IMG/VR virus record: IMGVR_UViG_3300044620_000508
Location: 1 to 20,824 of that record
Length of the DNA stretch: 20,824 bases
Reading direction: 5' to 3' (one strand)
DNA from: a virus
Positions 1 to 4,675 of the stretch are shown here, in pieces. Made by a program: the position numbers and the translations under genes. Every line of letters starts with the position of its first letter. Within the stretch, counting starts at the first letter, position 1. The notes under the pieces were generated by a model. The model saw only the letters and a program-made list of their open reading frames with translations. It did not search any database and had not been told where the DNA came from.

Positions 1-70
1 TATGTATGTGGGTGTGTGCGTATTATGTTACAAAATTCGATCCGGAATTCCAAAAAAAACTGACGAAAAT

Positions 71-150
71 CATGAAAATATTTTTCATGCCGGGAACCAG
101 GAAGGACCAAGAAGGATCAGGAACCAAAAAATATTTTTGATCCTTTCCTG
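71..150. repeat. cluster of short inverted repeats upstream of P1
   Basis: CATGAAAA (71-78) and TTTTCATG (82-89) form a perfect 8-bp inverted repeat with a 3-nt loop. A second set follows: GGATCA (114-119) with TGATCC (138-143), CAGGAA (118-123) with TTCCTG (145-150), and CAAAAA (125-130) with TTTTTG (134-139). Between the two sets lies a purine-rich stretch (about 91-130) with a single T. This could be the end of an upstream unit or protein-binding sites next to P1. No long T-tract follows, so it is not a convincing intrinsic terminator. Bases 1-70 hold nothing I can assign. Confidence 0.5.
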
Positions 151-159
151 AAAAAAAAA

Positions 160-192
160 TTTGCAGAATCAGAAAAGCCGGTTTTATCTTTG
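160..192 (+). promoter_or_regulatory. P1, Bacteroidota-type promoter
   Basis: TTTG at 160-163, a 21-bp spacer and TATCTTTG at 185-192 match the Bacteroidota primary-sigma pattern (TTTG at about -33, TAnnTTTG at about -7). Transcription would start near 198-200, about 35 nt before the ATG at 234. The upstream element lies in a 19-bp sequence, AAATTTGCAGAATCAGAAA (157-175), found unchanged at P2 (857-875). Confidence 0.75.
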
Positions 193-197
193 CACGC

Positions 198-217
198 GTT
201 CGGCAACGGTGCCGGAC
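198..217 (+). promoter_or_regulatory. 5'-end RNA hairpin in the P1 leader
   Basis: GTTCGGCA (198-205) pairs with TGCCGGAC (210-217) around an ACGG loop: eight base pairs, one of them G-U. It falls at the predicted first nucleotides of the P1 transcript, a position where hairpins often protect mRNA from 5'-end decay. The position is read from the sequence; the stabilising role is inference. Confidence 0.4.
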
Positions 218-233
218 CTAAAACACAAAAAAA

Positions 234-473
234 ATGAAAAAAGTAATTGTTTTCTCTGATCTGTTTCAAAAAATTGACTGGTTTTTTAATACTGAAAAGC
301 AAACCTTTATTCATCCTTATGAAGCTAATTTAGCAGATTCGGCTTTTTGGGTTTCATCTATAGAAATACCTGAATGGATTGCAGAAATTGCTTTGGATGA
401 ATTCAGGTGTTCGGAAGATTATTTAAGCGAATACGGCCTTTCAGTTCGTGAAATTAATACTTCAATTCTTTAA
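234..473 (+). CDS. hypothetical protein (79 aa), first gene of the P1 unit
   Basis: I do not recognise this family. The 79-residue product is acidic and rich in aromatic residues, with no signal peptide or membrane segment; the hydrophobic N-terminus (MKKVIVFSDLF) looks like a beta strand of a soluble fold. The start is supported by the leader AAAACACAAAAAAA directly before ATG, a motif that recurs before other genes of this module. It is the first gene after P1, and the next start lies 12 nt beyond its stop, so the two are probably co-transcribed. A small accessory or host-takeover protein is a reasonable guess from position only. Confidence 0.7.
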   Translation: MKKVIVFSDLFQKIDWFFNTEKQTFIHPYEANLADSAFWVSSIEIPEWIAEIALDEFRCSEDYLSEYGLSVREINTSIL

Positions 474-485
474 CCTTTAAATAAA

Positions 486-692
486 ATGGAAACCTTCGAT
501 ATTTATTTTAATGATTCCGAAAATTCAAATAATAAAGGTTTTAAGGAATCCTTTGATTATTGCCTAAACTATATAGACCGGAATTCTGGAAGCTACTTTC
601 AGGATTACCCGAAAGGATCTGTAGATATTGTAAGTAATGAAACTGGCAATATAGTTTTTTCAAAAACCTTTAGTTTTGAACGGTATTTATGA
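486..692 (+). CDS. small hypothetical protein (68 aa)
   Basis: An acidic 68-residue soluble protein beginning METFDIYFND and continuing with GFKESFDYCLNYID and a Gly/Ser/Tyr-rich middle. Short proteins of this style (N-terminal strand, then GFKESF and a Tyr-rich segment) are, from memory, common in Bacteroidota genomes and their mobile elements, but I know no function. It lies 12 nt after the preceding gene. Its stop shares ATGA (689-692) with the next small ORF, which suggests translational coupling. Expression should come from P1. Confidence 0.7.
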   Translation: METFDIYFNDSENSNNKGFKESFDYCLNYIDRNSGSYFQDYPKGSVDIVSNETGNIVFSKTFSFERYL

Positions 693-787
693 AAGACTTT
701 CCAGAAATGAGCTTAAAGGATCAGATCATTCTTTTTCTCAAACTGTTTGCCTTTTTGGCCCTTTGCCCTAACATAGGCCCTTTTTAG
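689..787 (+). CDS. possible small membrane peptide (32 aa)
   Basis: ATG overlaps the preceding stop as ATGA. The 32-residue product starts MKDFPEMSLKDQ and then runs as one hydrophobic stretch (about residues 13-32, IILFLKLFAFLALCPNIGPF), long enough to cross a membrane once. The stop codon (785-787) lies inside the stem-loop of the terminator at 775-800, so the peptide would be the last product of the P1 unit. The coupled start and clean membrane segment support a real gene; the very short length argues for caution. Confidence 0.42.
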   Translation: MKDFPEMSLKDQIILFLKLFAFLALCPNIGPF

Positions 788-800
788 GGCCTTTTTTTTT
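775..800 (+). terminator. intrinsic terminator of the P1 unit
   Basis: AGGCCCT (775-781) pairs with AGGGCCT (786-792) over a TTTT loop, followed by a run of nine T (792-800). It closes the first transcription unit, before P2. Confidence 0.85.
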
Positions 801-859
801 ATAGGTCCTTTCCCAGGTTTCAAGTGGTCAAAAAAAAATCAGGAAATTTTATCCAAAAA

Positions 860-890
860 TTTGCAGAATCAGAAACCGGAACTACTTTTG
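860..890 (+). promoter_or_regulatory. P2, Bacteroidota-type promoter
   Basis: TTTG (860-863), a 19-bp spacer and TACTTTTG (883-890) match the Bacteroidota consensus. It is the counterpart of P1: the box AAATTTGCAGAATCAGAAA is identical (857-875) and is followed by CCGG in both, with two bases fewer in this spacer. The predicted start near 897 leaves a short leader before the ATG at 917. Confidence 0.75.
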
Positions 891-916
891 TAAAAATTAA
901 AACACATTAAAAATTT

Positions 917-1024
917 ATGAAAAATCAAAATTCAACTTGGAACGAAGACAAAGACGTAATCTTTGCAACGGTCGTAATGTCAGGAATTTACCTTTGGCTT
1001 TTTATTGCCGTTATTTTCAATTAA
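917..1024 (+). CDS. small single-pass membrane protein (35 aa)
   Basis: The ORF encodes 35 residues: a polar, charged N-terminus (MKNQNSTWNEDKD, residues 1-13) and one hydrophobic segment (about 14-34, VIFATVVMSGIYLWLFIAVIF). This is the layout of a one-span membrane protein with the N-terminus outside the bilayer. It is the first gene after P2, with an A/T-rich leader (AAAACACATTAAAAATTT) of the same style as its neighbours, and the next gene begins 30 nt downstream. The function is unknown; small phage membrane peptides include superinfection-exclusion and lysis-modulating proteins, but nothing here tells these apart. Confidence 0.6.
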   Translation: MKNQNSTWNEDKDVIFATVVMSGIYLWLFIAVIFN

Positions 1025-1054
1025 TCCTTTTAAACTTTATAAACACAAAAAAAA

Positions 1055-1876
1055 ATGATTGCATTACAAGAAAACATAACCGTTTCCGCTTTGGCTAATT
1101 TGTTGAATGAGTTTCACAAAGAACTGGATCAGAAACCAGTATTGCCAAACTATACCGGGAAAATCAAAAACCTTTTGTCAAAAGGTGATTCTAACGCTAA
1201 AACAGAAAAAAATGAATTAGAAACTTTCATTCTGTATATGGCACCGGCCAAATCAAATTCATACGGTGTTAACCTTTGCGCTAAAGCTTCAAAAGGATGC
1301 GTTTTTGCTTGCTTGGTTTCTTCCGGCCGTATGGCATTTACTACTAACTACCTTGCAAGGATCAGGAAAGCGGATTTTTATGTAAATCCAGAAACCAGAA
1401 AGGATTTTTGCCTTCAGTTATGGAAAGAGCTTTCCAATAAGAATAAAACGGCAAAGAAACGAGGGTATAAAGTAGCTGTTCGTTTGAACGGAACTACGGA
1501 TCTGGATTTTTTCGGTATTCTTAAAAACCAGATCGGAAAGGACCTGTTTTCATTGGATAACCTTGTTTTTTATGACTATACAAAACTGATCGGAAAGGTT
1601 ATTAAGTACCAGGAACAAATGAAGGCCGGAAAGTACTTTTTGACTTTTTCAAGATCAGAAAACAACTGGTCCGAATGTTTACAAGCTTTGGCTATGGGCG
1701 TGAATGTAGCCGTCGTTTTTGGAAATGATTCTTTGAAGCCTGAAAAGTTCGAAGGCTTCGAAGTTATTGACGGAGACAAAACAGATATTGAAATGTTAAA
1801 AGTCTCCGGTAAAATTTTGGCTTTGAGGGCAAAAGGAAAGGCAAAGAAGGATCAAACCGGTTTCGTAATTCGTTAG
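1055..1876 (+). CDS. GP88-like phage protein (273 aa)
   Basis: The largest gene of the early module. Residues 73-91 contain NLCAKASKGCVFACL with Cys75, Cys82 and Cys86, the Cys-containing signature of the phage 'gene product 88' family, whose biochemical role is, to my knowledge, not established. Further conserved-looking blocks are VAVRLNGTTDLDF (about 140-152), VFYDYTK (171-177), FLTFSRSEN (195-203) and GFEVIDGDKTDI (234-245); the alternating strands would fit an alpha/beta barrel. The three Cys could bind metal, but the spacing (C-x6-C-x3-C) is not the radical-SAM CxxxCxxC. The C-terminus is Lys-rich. The start is supported by the leader AAACACAAAAAAAA before ATG. It is part of the P2 unit. 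Confidence 0.75.
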   Translation: MIALQENITVSALANLLNEFHKELDQKPVLPNYTGKIKNLLSKGDSNAKTEKNELETFILYMAPAKSNSYGVNLCAKASKGCVFACLVSSGRMAFTTNYLARIRKADFYVNPETRKDFCLQLWKELSNKNKTAKKRGYKVAVRLNGTTDLDFFGILKNQIGKDLFSLDNLVFYDYTKLIGKVIKYQEQMKAGKYFLTFSRSENNWSECLQALAMGVNVAVVFGNDSLKPEKFEGFEVIDGDKTDIEMLKVSGKILALRAKGKAKKDQTGFVIR

Positions 1877-1887
1877 TCAATTTTTAA

Positions 1888-1909
1888 ACCAGTAAACACA
1901 AAAGATATG
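1888..1909 (+). repeat. leader repeat, copy 1
   Basis: ACCAGTAAACACAAAAGATATG, ending in the start codon at 1907. Copies 2 and 3 precede the next two genes with one or two differences. This copy follows AGTCAATTTTTAA rather than the AGTCAA found directly before the other two. Confidence 0.7.
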
Positions 1910-2263
1910 AAAATTTTAATTTCAACCGGCCTTGCAAATTCCCAGGGCCGCTCATTTTCAAACTTTGAATCTGCAAACCTTTTTTGCCGTGGTCTATTAG
2001 GCCGTTATTCAAATATTTTTTATTCAATCCAGGACGGCAATTTTAGCCGTTCTGGTACCATAGATATGGAACCGGTTTCTTTTCATTCCAGACACAAAAA
2101 CCGGATCTTAACAGGGCATCTTTTTACATTTTCTCAAAATGTTCTAAGAGACATGGCCCTAAAAAAGTACCCTTTTAATACTTTGAATAAAACCGACTTT
2201 AAGGAAAATCAGGATCATTTTTCGGAATTAATTTCTTTGATTCCAGACAAAGTAAAATTTTAA
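1907..2263 (+). CDS. hypothetical protein (118 aa)
   Basis: I do not recognise it. The product is a basic, Ser/Asn/Phe-rich soluble protein of 118 residues, with MKILISTGLA at the N-terminus, then a stretch rich in RSFSNF, GRYSNIF and NFSRSGT segments, and a more helical C-terminus. It has no membrane segment and no Cys cluster. The start is fixed by the reiterated leader (ACCAGTAAACACAAAAGAT then ATG). It lies 30 nt after the GP88-like gene and 24 nt before the next gene, all within the P2 unit. Confidence 0.68.
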   Translation: MKILISTGLANSQGRSFSNFESANLFCRGLLGRYSNIFYSIQDGNFSRSGTIDMEPVSFHSRHKNRILTGHLFTFSQNVLRDMALKKYPFNTLNKTDFKENQDHFSELISLIPDKVKF

Positions 2264-2268
2264 GTCAA

Positions 2269-2290
2269 ACCAATAAACACAAAAGATATG
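2269..2290 (+). repeat. leader repeat, copy 2
   Basis: ACCAATAAACACAAAAGATATG, ending in the start codon at 2288 and preceded by TAAGTCAA (2261-2268), whose TAA is the stop codon of the upstream gene. One base differs from copy 1. Confidence 0.7.
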
Positions 2291-2449
2291 GAAGTAATCC
2301 AAAGAAATCCAGGAAACGAAAGCACCTTATTCAAAGGTGCTTTAAAGGATCAGGTTTATAAGGTAGCAGATAAGTTCTTTACAAATGAAAAGGAAGCTTT
2401 CGAATACCTTTCCTATGTTTTCCAAACCTTATCCAGATTAAGAAAGTAA
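2288..2449 (+). CDS. small hypothetical protein (53 aa)
   Basis: A 53-residue ORF starting MEVIQRNPGNESTLFKGALK and ending in a basic helix (LSYVFQTLSRLRK). The middle, VADKFFTNEKEAFEYL, looks helical and amphipathic. No known domain was recognised. The case for a real gene is the full-length leader repeat directly before its ATG, the in-order position between two other leader-repeat genes, and the 24-nt spacing on both sides. It would be translated from the P2 transcript. Confidence 0.6.
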   Translation: MEVIQRNPGNESTLFKGALKDQVYKVADKFFTNEKEAFEYLSYVFQTLSRLRK

Positions 2450-2454
2450 GTCAA

Positions 2455-2476
2455 ACCAGTAAACACAAAAGCTATG
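2455..2476 (+). repeat. leader repeat, copy 3
   Basis: ACCAGTAAACACAAAAGCTATG, ending in the start codon at 2474 and again preceded by TAAGTCAA (2447-2454), where TAA is the stop of the previous gene. Confidence 0.7.
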
Positions 2477-2704
2477 TTAAAATTTGTTGAAAAGAAATTT
2501 CAGAACCTTACTGTAGAAGTAAATGAAGCCGGGTCTATTTACATAACTTTGGGCACCCAGGTTATCAATTTAGAATTTACTTCAGATACTTTGTTGGTTG
2601 AAACATGGGATCCCGAAAACCTGAAAATCAGTATGAACAAAACGCTTCAGATTACTGATCAGTTAACGGCTAAAATCTGGGACTATAAACCTGAAGCTTT
2701 TTGA
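2474..2704 (+). CDS. hypothetical protein (76 aa), last gene of the P2 unit
   Basis: The 76-residue product alternates polar and hydrophobic residues in a way that suggests a small beta fold (LTVEVNEAGSIYITLG, VINLEFTSDTLLVETW), ending in a short helix before KIWDYKPEAF. No signal peptide, membrane segment or Cys was seen, and I do not recognise the family. The third leader repeat lies directly before its ATG. A strong intrinsic terminator begins 25 nt after the stop, so this is the last gene of the P2 transcript. Confidence 0.68.
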   Translation: MLKFVEKKFQNLTVEVNEAGSIYITLGTQVINLEFTSDTLLVETWDPENLKISMNKTLQITDQLTAKIWDYKPEAF

Positions 2705-2728
2705 CCTAAACTTTTCACCACTAACTAC

Positions 2729-2754
2729 AGGACCTTTTCAGGTCCTTTTTTTTT
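2729..2754 (+). terminator. intrinsic terminator of the P2 unit
   Basis: AGGACCT (2729-2735) pairs with AGGTCCT (2740-2746) over a TTTC loop, followed by a run of nine T to 2754. Confidence 0.88.
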
Positions 2755-2788
2755 GACCACTAAACAAGGCAAAGCAAACAATCCTAAA

Positions 2789-2812
2789 AAGGCCGTAAAG
2801 CGGCCTTCTTTG
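2789..2812 (+). terminator. second stem-loop, possible backup terminator
   Basis: AAGGCCG (2789-2795) pairs perfectly with CGGCCTT (2801-2807), followed by CTTTGCTTT. Outside the stem, AAAGCAAA (2771-2778) can also pair with TTTGCTTT (2810-2817). The T-run is broken, so termination would be weaker than at 2754. It may be a backup terminator or simply a structured element. Confidence 0.45.
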
Positions 2813-2994
2813 CTTTCGTATGATCTTTGCCTTGTCTTGATATGTCCGGGTTTCTTTGGATCGTTTCTACCTACCTTAAAAACCAAAATAAAAGTAAGCT
2901 TCCAGGCAAGCTATATTTTCAAAATTCTTTTGGCCGGTAAAAAGCTTTCCATTTTTTACCAATGGTATGCATTGGTATTCTTTGGTATTCTTTG

Positions 2995-3136
2995 TTTACA
3001 ATGTATTCCAGTCTATAGACTGTATACCAAAGGAACCAATGCAAACCAGATATACCAAAGGACCAAAGCTTAACAAAGGAATACCAAAGAATCCCAAAGG
3101 ATAAACAGTCTATAGACTGGAATACCAAAGTAAACC
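2995..3136. repeat. imperfect inverted repeat carrying two 14-bp palindromes
   Basis: CAGTCTATAGACTG, a perfect palindrome, occurs at 3009-3022 and 3106-3119. The flanks make the two copies arms of a larger inverted repeat: 2995-3028 aligns with the reverse complement of 3099-3136, sharing GTATTCCAGTCTATAGACTG (also GTATTC against GAATAC on the outer side). The 70-80 bp between the arms is filled with ATACCAAAG words. Paired dyads around short direct repeats are typical of binding sites for a replication initiator or repressor. That role is not demonstrated. Confidence 0.75.
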
Positions 3137-3320
3137 ATAGCTAACAAAAGGAAGAAAGGAAGTAAGGAATACCAAAGGACCAAAGGACCAGAAGAAAGAA
3201 AGGAACCAAAGGAAACAAAGGATCAGAAGGAACCAGAAGGAACAAAAGATCAAAGGAAGGAAAGGAACCAAGGAACCAGGGAACCAGAAGAAAGCCAAAG
3301 GATCAAAGCAAAAAAGAAAG
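3023..3320. repeat. T-depleted degenerate repeat tract (CCAAAGGA / GGAACCA words)
   Basis: The tract is made of overlapping short words: ATACCAAAGGA, GGACCAAAG, GGAACCAAAG, GGATCAGAAGGAACC, GGAACCAGGGAACCAG. Between 3141 and 3300 I count only five T in 160 bases. The words do not repeat with a constant period, so it is neither a simple tandem array nor CRISPR. Left of the first palindrome the same word appears inverted (CTTTGGTATTC, about 2979-2995), so the strand bias flips there. It could be an iteron-like origin, a DNA-unwinding or R-loop-prone element, or a packaging signal. Confidence 0.7.
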
Positions 3321-3614
3321 GTCTGGTTTTTCTTTTTGTACCCATACCCCAAAAAACCCGGATGAAAAAACAGGTTACCAAAGGCCCAAAGTACAATTTC
3401 CGAATGTTGTATAATTTGTATTATGTTAACTAACAGGGTAAAATCCTATTCTTTGGGCCTGAAATACAAGGGTACCCCATGCTCCAAATAAGGCCAGAAC
3501 CTGGGGACCCCCTCCCCCCATCTTCTACCAAATGAAAAATCGGTCCAATGAATAACCGGAGTTGACTGGTAAGCCCTGTATGCCTCTATTTCGCACACAA
3601 TCGAGTTATACCAG

Positions 3615-3648
3615 ACTTTCTCCAGAAAGTGGAGTCAATATACCTTTG
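3615..3648 (+). promoter_or_regulatory. P3, candidate promoter with operator-like inverted repeats, before the 3800 operon
   Basis: TACCTTTG (3641-3648) is a perfect Bacteroidota -7 element, preceded at 20 bp by TTTC (3617-3620), one base off the TTTG -33 element. The -33 element lies within ACTTTC-TCCA-GAAAGT (3615-3630), overlapped by CTCCA-GAAAG-TGGAG. A repressor binding there would cover the promoter. Transcription would start near 3655, giving a leader of about 145 nt. The placement upstream of the morphogenesis genes fits a late promoter. Confidence 0.5.
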
Positions 3649-3654
3649 TAAAAA

Positions 3655-3799
3655 TTGGAAGCCTTGTAGGCCCATTTCTGAAAGAATTTCCAGAGTGGAC
3701 CCTACCCCCCAATTTTAGAAAAATGAAAATGGGGTTTGGTAAAAATAGGCTTTTTGAAAAAAGTATTTACTTTGGGTCTTAAAATAAACAATTTAGACT
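3655..3799 (+). promoter_or_regulatory. structured 5' leader of the 3800 operon
   Basis: CCCC (3707-3710) plus ATTTT (3712-3716) pair with AAAAT (3726-3730) plus GGGG (3731-3734): a nine-pair stem with one bulged A and a nine-base loop. Over longer range AAGCCT (3659-3664) can pair with AGGCTT (3747-3752). No T-run follows the stem, so it is not a terminator. Whether it is regulatory is unknown. Confidence 0.35.
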
Positions 3800-3967
3800 A
3801 TGCCATTGAAGAAAGGATATTCCAGAAAGGCCGTGAGTAGTAATATTCGCAGGGAGATGAAGGCCGGTAGGCCACAGAAGCAAGCGGTAGCCATTGCTTT
3901 GAGTGTAGCAAGGAAGGCCAAGGCGGCCACCGGTAGGAAGCAGGGCCGTAGAACCATGAAGAAATGA
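3800..3967 (+). CDS. small, highly basic KQAVAIAL-type phage protein (55 aa)
   Basis: A 55-residue product with 18 Lys/Arg and one acidic residue (net charge about +17). Residues 16-40 read as IRREMKAGRPQ then KQAVAIALSVARKA, a pattern I know from short phage and mobile-element proteins (possibly the DUF6496 group; name not certain), where GxPQKQAVAIA forms a helix. The C-terminus is another basic run (GRKQGRRTMKK). The charge suggests nucleic-acid binding or packaging with DNA, by inference. It is the first gene downstream of P3. Its TGA overlaps the methyltransferase start as ATGA, so the two are translationally coupled. Confidence 0.75.
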   Translation: MPLKKGYSRKAVSSNIRREMKAGRPQKQAVAIALSVARKAKAATGRKQGRRTMKK

Positions 3968-4542
3968 TGGAGCATTACTACAAGAATCTTGGTGAAGACT
4001 GGTTCAGTTATCCAAGGATATACCGTGGAGCGGTGAAGTACTTTGGTACCGGTAGTACCTTCGTGGAGGTTGGAAGTTGGAGGGGTAGATCAAGTGTTTA
4101 CATGGGAGTTGAGATTGTGAATAGTGGGAAGGAGATAGCCTTGGTTTGTGTGGATACCTGGGAGGGTAGTGTTGAGCATCAGGGATGGGATATTCTGGAT
4201 GATGATGGTTTGTGGAAGGACTTCCAGAAGAACATTGAGCCATTGAAGGGAGTGATTACTCCGGCCCGGATGACCAGTTTGGAGGGTGCGGCTATGTTCT
4301 TTGATAATACCTTGGATTTCGTGTTTATAGATGCGGCCCATGACTACCAGAGTGTGAAGGAGGACATAGAGGCATGGTATCCGAAGGTGAAGGAAGGAGG
4401 TGTGATTAGTGGGCATGATTATCCAGATTGGGAGGGAGTGAAGAAGGCCGTGGATGAACGGTTTGGGAAGGACATGAAGGCCAGGTATGGCTCATGGGTA
4501 CACCAGAAGGGGGCTAAGAAGGATTTTTATAGATATTTGTAA
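3964..4542 (+). CDS. class I SAM-dependent methyltransferase (Methyltransf_24-like)
   Basis: The 192-residue protein has the core of a Rossmann-fold methyltransferase. Motif I, FVEVGSWRGRSS (33-44), binds SAM; LVCVDTWEG (60-68) gives the acidic residue at the end of strand 2; FVFIDAAHDYQSVKEDI (119-135) and GGVISGHDY (145-153) are the IDaaHdY and GGxixgHDY blocks typical of the Methyltransf_24 group. All key positions look intact and the length is complete. The substrate is unknown; relatives act on sugars, small molecules or proteins. There is no DPPY motif, so a DNA methyltransferase is unlikely. The start at 3964 overlaps the preceding stop and the stop TAA overlaps the next ATG, placing the enzyme in a coupled cluster with three small basic proteins. 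A second in-frame ATG follows immediately at 3967. Confidence 0.88.
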   Translation: MMEHYYKNLGEDWFSYPRIYRGAVKYFGTGSTFVEVGSWRGRSSVYMGVEIVNSGKEIALVCVDTWEGSVEHQGWDILDDDGLWKDFQKNIEPLKGVITPARMTSLEGAAMFFDNTLDFVFIDAAHDYQSVKEDIEAWYPKVKEGGVISGHDYPDWEGVKKAVDERFGKDMKARYGSWVHQKGAKKDFYRYL

Positions 4543-4673
4543 TGAAGAAGACCAAGGGGAGTACCGGATCATCCATAAAGGTTACATTTGGCAAACGGAG
4601 AGAGGGTAAGCATAGTAAGTCTAATGGACCAAAGGACAGTAAGGCAAAGAAGTATAAAGGACAAGGGAGATAA
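4542..4673 (+). CDS. very small lysine-rich protein (43 aa)
   Basis: ATG shares its first base with the methyltransferase stop. The 43-residue product has 12 Lys, 3 Arg and only 2 acidic residues, with Ser/Gly in between (KKTKGSTGSS, GKRREGKHSKS, KAKKYKGQGR), so it is probably disordered alone. No domain was recognised. The tight packing (1-nt overlap upstream, 2-nt gap downstream) and the matching composition of its neighbours support a real gene. It may bind nucleic acid or be a substrate of the adjacent methyltransferase; both are inference. Confidence 0.65.
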   Translation: MKKTKGSTGSSIKVTFGKRREGKHSKSNGPKDSKAKKYKGQGR

Positions 4674-4675
4674 TC

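Larger units (their letters stand above)
2755..3799. other. 1-kb intergenic control region without credible genes
   Basis: No ORF here has a plausible start, composition or leader. From left to right it holds a stem-loop (2789-2812), a T-rich stretch with TTTGGTATTC words (about 2965-2995), an inverted repeat with paired palindromes (2995-3136), an almost T-free repeat tract (about 3023-3320), a pyrimidine-rich patch (CCCCCTCCCCCC, 3510-3521), a candidate promoter with nested inverted repeats (3615-3648) and a structured leader up to the start at 3800. It separates the early module from the morphogenesis module, a usual place for an origin or a regulatory hub; the function is inferred. Confidence 0.6.

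Noticed and set aside
6-140. 44-codon ORF at the left edge (MWVCAYYV...)
   Set aside because: It crosses the inverted repeats and the purine-rich stretch, has no leader like its neighbours and no recognisable composition; most likely chance.
2753-3073. 106-codon + strand ORF running through the terminator end and repeat region
   Set aside because: It needs a TTG start inside the T-run of a terminator and is translated from stem-loop and palindrome sequence; no leader and unnatural composition.
3141-3310. CRISPR-like array
   Set aside because: Words are short, variable and overlapping, with no constant repeat length and no distinct spacers; no cas genes.
2919-3352. Minus-strand ORFs of 69 and 80 codons across the repeat tract
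   Set aside because: Their Phe/Leu/Trp-rich products are simply the reverse reading of AAAGGA/CCAAAG repeats; no start signals.
3362-3433. 23-codon ORF (MKKQVTKGPK...)
   Set aside because: Too short, no leader motif, and not near a promoter of convincing quality.
3735-3774. Promoter with TTTG at 3735 and TTACTTTG at 3767
   Set aside because: Spacing is 28 bp and the -7 element has TT instead of TA; the element at 3641-3648 is better.
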